Source: Firmicutes bacterium UBA5010
GTDB taxonomy: Bacteria > Bacillota > Clostridia > Tissierellales > Sedimentibacteraceae
Length of the DNA stretch: 64,000 bases
Assembly (NCBI GenBank): GCA_002396645.1
Contig: DGYI01000015.1
Coordinates: forward strand, 1-64,000
Direction: 5' to 3'
Part shown: piece after piece, positions 61,507 through 64,000 of the stretch
How positions within the stretch are numbered: position 1 is the stretch's first letter
How the letters are laid out: the number at the start of each line of letters is the position of its first letter
Position numbers and translations under genes: made by a program
Notes under the pieces: model-generated
What the model was told of the DNA's origin: nothing
Databases searched by the model: none
The model's input: only the letters and a program-made list of their open reading frames with translations

Positions 61507-62391
61507 TTATATAGTTTCTTGTGCTTTAAATATTTTTGAAAATTCTTCAATATCATTCATATAATTTGTATCATTTTTAAATTTTGCACTTTTTGCTATG
61601 CTTACAGCTGATGTCAATAGATTTCCAAGCATCATAGGAGCTGAAAGCGTATTGAGAAAAAGTCTTGTGGTAGTCGGACAGCTTAAAGCTAAATCACTGT
61701 TTAGAGCCACTTCAGAGTTTTCATTATCTGTTATTGACAATATAGTAGCACCTTTAATTTTTGCATATTCAACAAATTTATTAGTCATATAGTAATAGTC
61801 CGGAAAAGAAATAGGCATCAAAAGCATACCGCTTTTTATAAATGAAAGTGCACCGTATATATTGTCATTAAGTTCCGTATTTACTGTTATAGAGGAAACT
61901 CCGACTGTTGCCATACGCATTGAAATAAATTCGGCAAGCTGATACGAAACCCCTCTGCCGCATATAACTATTGTTTTGTGTTTCAATATCATTTCCGAAG
62001 CATTGAATATCTTGCTTATATCGATATTTTTAACATAATTATTTATCATCGCAAGCTCTTCGTGGCATATGTCAATTAACAGCTGTTCCTTGTGAGTCAG
62101 TTCATAAGCGGGCACAGGATTGGACGCGTATAGATTTTGTATCTGAACTTCGTTTTTGCTGGATATTACACTATATTTTCTGAACTCATATTTAAGCTCG
62201 TTAAAGTTCTCAAAGCCCCAAGCATTGCAAGCGTTAAGTATTGTGACCTCCGTTACCTTAGTGGCTATACTGAGGTCTTTCAATGTTATAAAGCACATTA
62301 TATGAGGATCATTAAGCATATAATCAGCTAGCTTTTTTTGCTTTGTCGTCATTGTTTTATATTTTTCTTTAAGTAAATCTACAACATTCAT
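61507..62391 (-). CDS. MurR/RpiR-family regulator with SIS domain
   Basis: 294 residues from the ATG at 62391, 9 bases after GGATGG. The N-terminal helix-turn-helix (about 1-77: LADYMLNDPHIMCFITLKDL; STATKV-type IATKVTEVTILNACNAWGF) is followed by a SIS sugar-phosphate domain (about 110-245: TIVICGRGVSYQLAEFISMR; ATILSITDNENS). Such proteins respond to phosphosugars or amino sugars. It is divergent from folT and upstream of opp on the same strand with a terminator between. Its target is unknown; a TGACAAA dyad upstream may be its own operator. Confidence 0.88.
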   Translation of the reverse strand: MNVVDLLKEKYKTMTTKQKKLADYMLNDPHIMCFITLKDLSIATKVTEVTILNACNAWGFENFNELKYEFRKYSVISSKNEVQIQNLYASNPVPAYELTHKEQLLIDICHEELAMINNYVKNIDISKIFNASEMILKHKTIVICGRGVSYQLAEFISMRMATVGVSSITVNTELNDNIYGALSFIKSGMLLMPISFPDYYYMTNKFVEYAKIKGATILSITDNENSEVALNSDLALSCPTTTRLFLNTLSAPMMLGNLLTSAVSIAKSAKFKNDTNYMNDIEEFSKIFKAQETI

Positions 62392-62482
62392 AAAGCTATA
62401 CCATCCATTCAAATTATACTAAATACTATAATATACCATATTGAAAATTTTGTAAAGAAAAATTTACTGTTTAAATATTTTG

Positions 62483-62516
62483 TGACAAAAACTTTGTCAA
62501 AATACTTAGTGACAAA
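62483..62516. promoter_or_regulatory. TGACAAA/TTTGTCA dyad between the RpiR gene and folT
   Basis: A palindrome TGACAAA-AAC-TTTGTCA (62483-62499) is followed by a third half-site TGACAAA (62510-62516). It lies about 90 bases upstream of the RpiR-family start and before the THF riboswitch, an operator-like position for either gene. Confidence 0.45.
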
Positions 62517-62550
62517 GGAAGCAATTTATGTTATCATTTTGATATTATAA

Positions 62551-62645
62551 ACAGAGTGGATAAGGTGCGTAAAGTGTTAAGAGATGGGAGGTCGCTCTTA
62601 AACGAAAGACTATAGGTCTGCGGTATCTTGTCGCTTCCGCTGTTA
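62551..62645 (+). ncRNA. THF (tetrahydrofolate) riboswitch
   Basis: The leader has the conserved THF riboswitch segments in the right order: AGAGTGGAT, GTGCGTAAAGTG, GATGGGAGGTCG, ACGAAAG, GTCTGCGGTATCTTGTCG and a closing CTTCCGCT. These match the RF01831 consensus as I remember it, including GCGTWAAGTG and GGGANGTCG. It lies about 95 bases upstream of an ECF folate transporter gene, the classical target. Binding of reduced folate should lower folT expression, probably at translation initiation, because no terminator is seen between aptamer and gene. Confidence 0.88.
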
Positions 62646-62738
62646 AAGTATTAATATGCATAAATTTAATATTAATATATTTATTATTTGCGGAAGTATT
62701 ACTTTGTAACTAAAAGTTGTAATCAACAGGAGGTTAAA

Positions 62739-63506
62739 GTGAAAGGTAATACTTTTTCTATGTCTAAACAGTTTTCTGTCACTAATCTAACAAGGACAGG
62801 CATACTCATTTCGATGAGCTTAGTTTTAAATTTAATTTTTCTTTTCTACATCCCGGTTGTTGGCTTTAATGCGGTTAAAGTCACATTTTCTACAGCAATA
62901 ACCATGCTTACGGGTATTGTCTGCGGACCGGTCATGGGATTTTTCTCCGGAGCTATAGTAGATATTTTAACTTGTATAATCAAGCCGGCAGGTCCATACT
63001 TCCCTGGATTCACACTTGCTGCAGGATTAAGCGGCTTAATACCGGCGCTTATATACAAATATCTTAAAAAAGACAGTATGAATTATAATCTGCTAAACAC
63101 AGTTTTTATAGCCGTACTCTCTGCCGGATGTGTAGGTGCTTTTATAATCAAGGACTTGCTTAGTTTTGAGAACAGTACATTGTATTATAACGGTGAGCCT
63201 TTGAATGTATTGTTTGTTATAGGATTTCTGGTACTTGCCGCAGCTTATATAATAGTTCCGATAATTATAACATCGAGATTCAATTTTAGCGTAAAGGTAG
63301 ACAAGATATTATTCACCGTAAGTGTAAGTCAATTTATTACTTCAATATTATTAAATACTTACTTCTTATCAGTTGTATTCGGAAAAGGCTATTTGGCATT
63401 TTTACCGGCAAGAATTATATCAAACTTTTTCTTAATACCTATATATACGATAGTTATAGCAGCCATTCTAAGTGCTGTAGAAAAAAGATTTAAACTTGAT
63501 ATATAG
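62739..63506 (+). CDS. folT: ECF transporter S component for folate
   Basis: 255 residues from the GTG at 62739, 5 bases after AGGAGG; an upstream TTG at 62688 has no ribosome binding site. Six hydrophobic helices, with family segments GILISMSLVLNLIFLFYIPV, FSTAITMLTGIVCGPVMGFF and KPAGPYFPGFTLAAGLSG. It captures folate in the membrane and works with the shared EcfA/EcfT energising module encoded elsewhere. The THF riboswitch upstream strongly supports folate as substrate. Ends at a terminator; single-gene unit. Confidence 0.92.
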   Translation: MKGNTFSMSKQFSVTNLTRTGILISMSLVLNLIFLFYIPVVGFNAVKVTFSTAITMLTGIVCGPVMGFFSGAIVDILTCIIKPAGPYFPGFTLAAGLSGLIPALIYKYLKKDSMNYNLLNTVFIAVLSAGCVGAFIIKDLLSFENSTLYYNGEPLNVLFVIGFLVLAAAYIIVPIIITSRFNFSVKVDKILFTVSVSQFITSILLNTYFLSVVFGKGYLAFLPARIISNFFLIPIYTIVIAAILSAVEKRFKLDI

Positions 63507-63522
63507 ATTTCGCACTAAGATT

Positions 63523-63554
63523 TGCCGTAGGATTTTGAAGTCCTGCGGCTTTTC
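63523..63554 (+). terminator. Terminator of folT
   Basis: GCCGTAGGA and TCCTGCGGC pair (one G-T) around a nine-base loop, followed by TTTTCT. Confidence 0.8.
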
Positions 63555-63576
63555 TATGCCCTAAATTCTCTGATAG

Positions 63577-63804
63577 CTAAACTTTATTGAGGTAACGACT
63601 TATTTTTGGATGTATTCCATATCCGACATTATAAATTCACTTACATCAGCAGGATTGCATATTGAATTTTTCAACGAATTTACAGAAAACTTTTATAATC
63701 TGGGTGACATGGAACGGCTTGAATATGGATTATACCGTTATAAATATAACACAGATAAATATCCAATGTCGTTTAGTTTAAAAGCTACAGTTTATAATAA
63801 ATAA
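63577..63804 (+). pseudogene. C-terminal remnant of a class I SAM-dependent methyltransferase
   Basis: The frame opens after a TAG at 63574 and runs to 63804. It reads TYFWMYSISDIINSLTSAGL, then IEFFNEF, and ends KYPMSFSLKATVYNK. This pattern (YSISDIINSL-AGL-IEFF-EF ... P-SFSLKA) matches the C-terminal end of common small-molecule methyltransferases of about 240-260 residues. The SAM-binding part is missing and no ribosome binding site precedes the internal ATG at 63610. It is a gene fragment left after deletion. Confidence 0.6.
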
Positions 63805-63889
63805 GCTTCACAAATTTATAGCAATGTGAAGATGATAAATTCCTGTTTCTAAATAATAAACATTTTGCCAGTAATCGCAACCATAGCGA

Positions 63890-63933
63890 AAGCCGCTCTT
63901 CGGACTGAAAATTCTCAATCTGCTGAGCGGCTT
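63890..63933 (-). terminator. Hairpin near the right edge
   Basis: AAGCCGCTC and GAGCGGCTT are exact complements 26 bases apart. On the - strand it follows the stop codon of the truncated gene at the window edge and ends in CTTT, so it may be that gene's terminator. Confidence 0.5.
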
Positions 63934-63946
63934 CATCAACTTAAAA

Positions 63947-64000
63947 TCATATATTGCAATATCCCACGATTACATAATCTTCGGGTATATTATAATTCTT
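63947..64000 (-). CDS. C-terminal end of a gene cut by the window edge
   Basis: 17 codons on the - strand ending KNYNIPEDYVIVGYCNI and TGA. The IPEDYVIVGY ending is protein-like and recalls the last strand of nitroreductase-type proteins, but it is too short to assign. A hairpin follows the stop codon. Confidence 0.3.
   Translation of the reverse strand, partial: KNYNIPEDYVIVGYCNI

Overview
The window is AT-rich DNA with strong AGGAGG-type ribosome binding sites, TTGACA/TATAAT promoters, heavy use of ATA and AGA codons, and Firmicute gene families (RqcP, LytR-CpsA-Psr proteins, GTP-type PEP carboxykinase, arginine deiminase operon, THF riboswitch, ECF folate transporter). It looks like chromosomal DNA of an anaerobic Clostridia-class bacterium. 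A 43-codon remnant of a spore-coat CotJC gene suggests spore-forming ancestry. I cannot name the species.

Layout. 1-6.7 kb is an accessory island: the tail of a possible antiviral reverse transcriptase, two unrelated membrane proteins, a DUF6232-like protein, decayed reading frames and a 596-residue P-loop ATPase with a C-terminal zinc ribbon. 6.8-12.5 kb holds the cotJC remnant, an iron-sulfur aldo/keto reductase, an ArsR-P-type ATPase metal efflux pair, a CblS/ThiL-like protein and a YqxD-family protein. 12.6-15.3 kb is the most unusual stretch. It has three copies of a roughly 240-bp unit, each carrying a 46-bp palindrome flanked symmetrically by -10-like hexamers. It also has two tandem 45-residue secreted-peptide genes, two overlapping mini-ORFs, and a convergent HTH-TPR regulator. 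Together these look like an RRNPP-type peptide quorum-sensing locus. 15.4-18.7 kb is arcA-argF-arcC. 18.8-25 kb carries dinB, three LCP paralogues, a cold-shock protein and a CvfB-like protein. 25-31 kb has pgi, a PAS-SpoIIE phosphatase and the murB-PHP-rapZ-yvcK operon.

31.5-37.8 kb has a giant duplicated DUF445 protein, a sirtuin, rqcP and prfA. 37.9-47.6 kb separates prfA from its usual partner prmC. This stretch carries a heterodimeric ABC exporter with a possible leader-peptide attenuator, a metallopeptidase, MerR- and AraC-type regulators with GyrI-like effector domains, a zinc-ribbon protein and a polysaccharide deacetylase. 47.6-64 kb has prmC, DUF1385, pckA, tldD/tldE, a serine-hydrolase lipoprotein, the oppABCDF operon, an RpiR regulator, a THF riboswitch with folT, and a methyltransferase remnant.

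Working together: Opp is the usual importer of RRNPP signal peptides, so it could serve the candidate quorum-sensing locus as well as nutrition. The Arc operon gives ATP from arginine. Pgi, YvcK and PckA point to gluconeogenic carbon flow. LCP proteins, MurB, the deacetylase and the serine hydrolase act on the cell envelope. No rRNA, tRNA, CRISPR array or intact transposase was seen.
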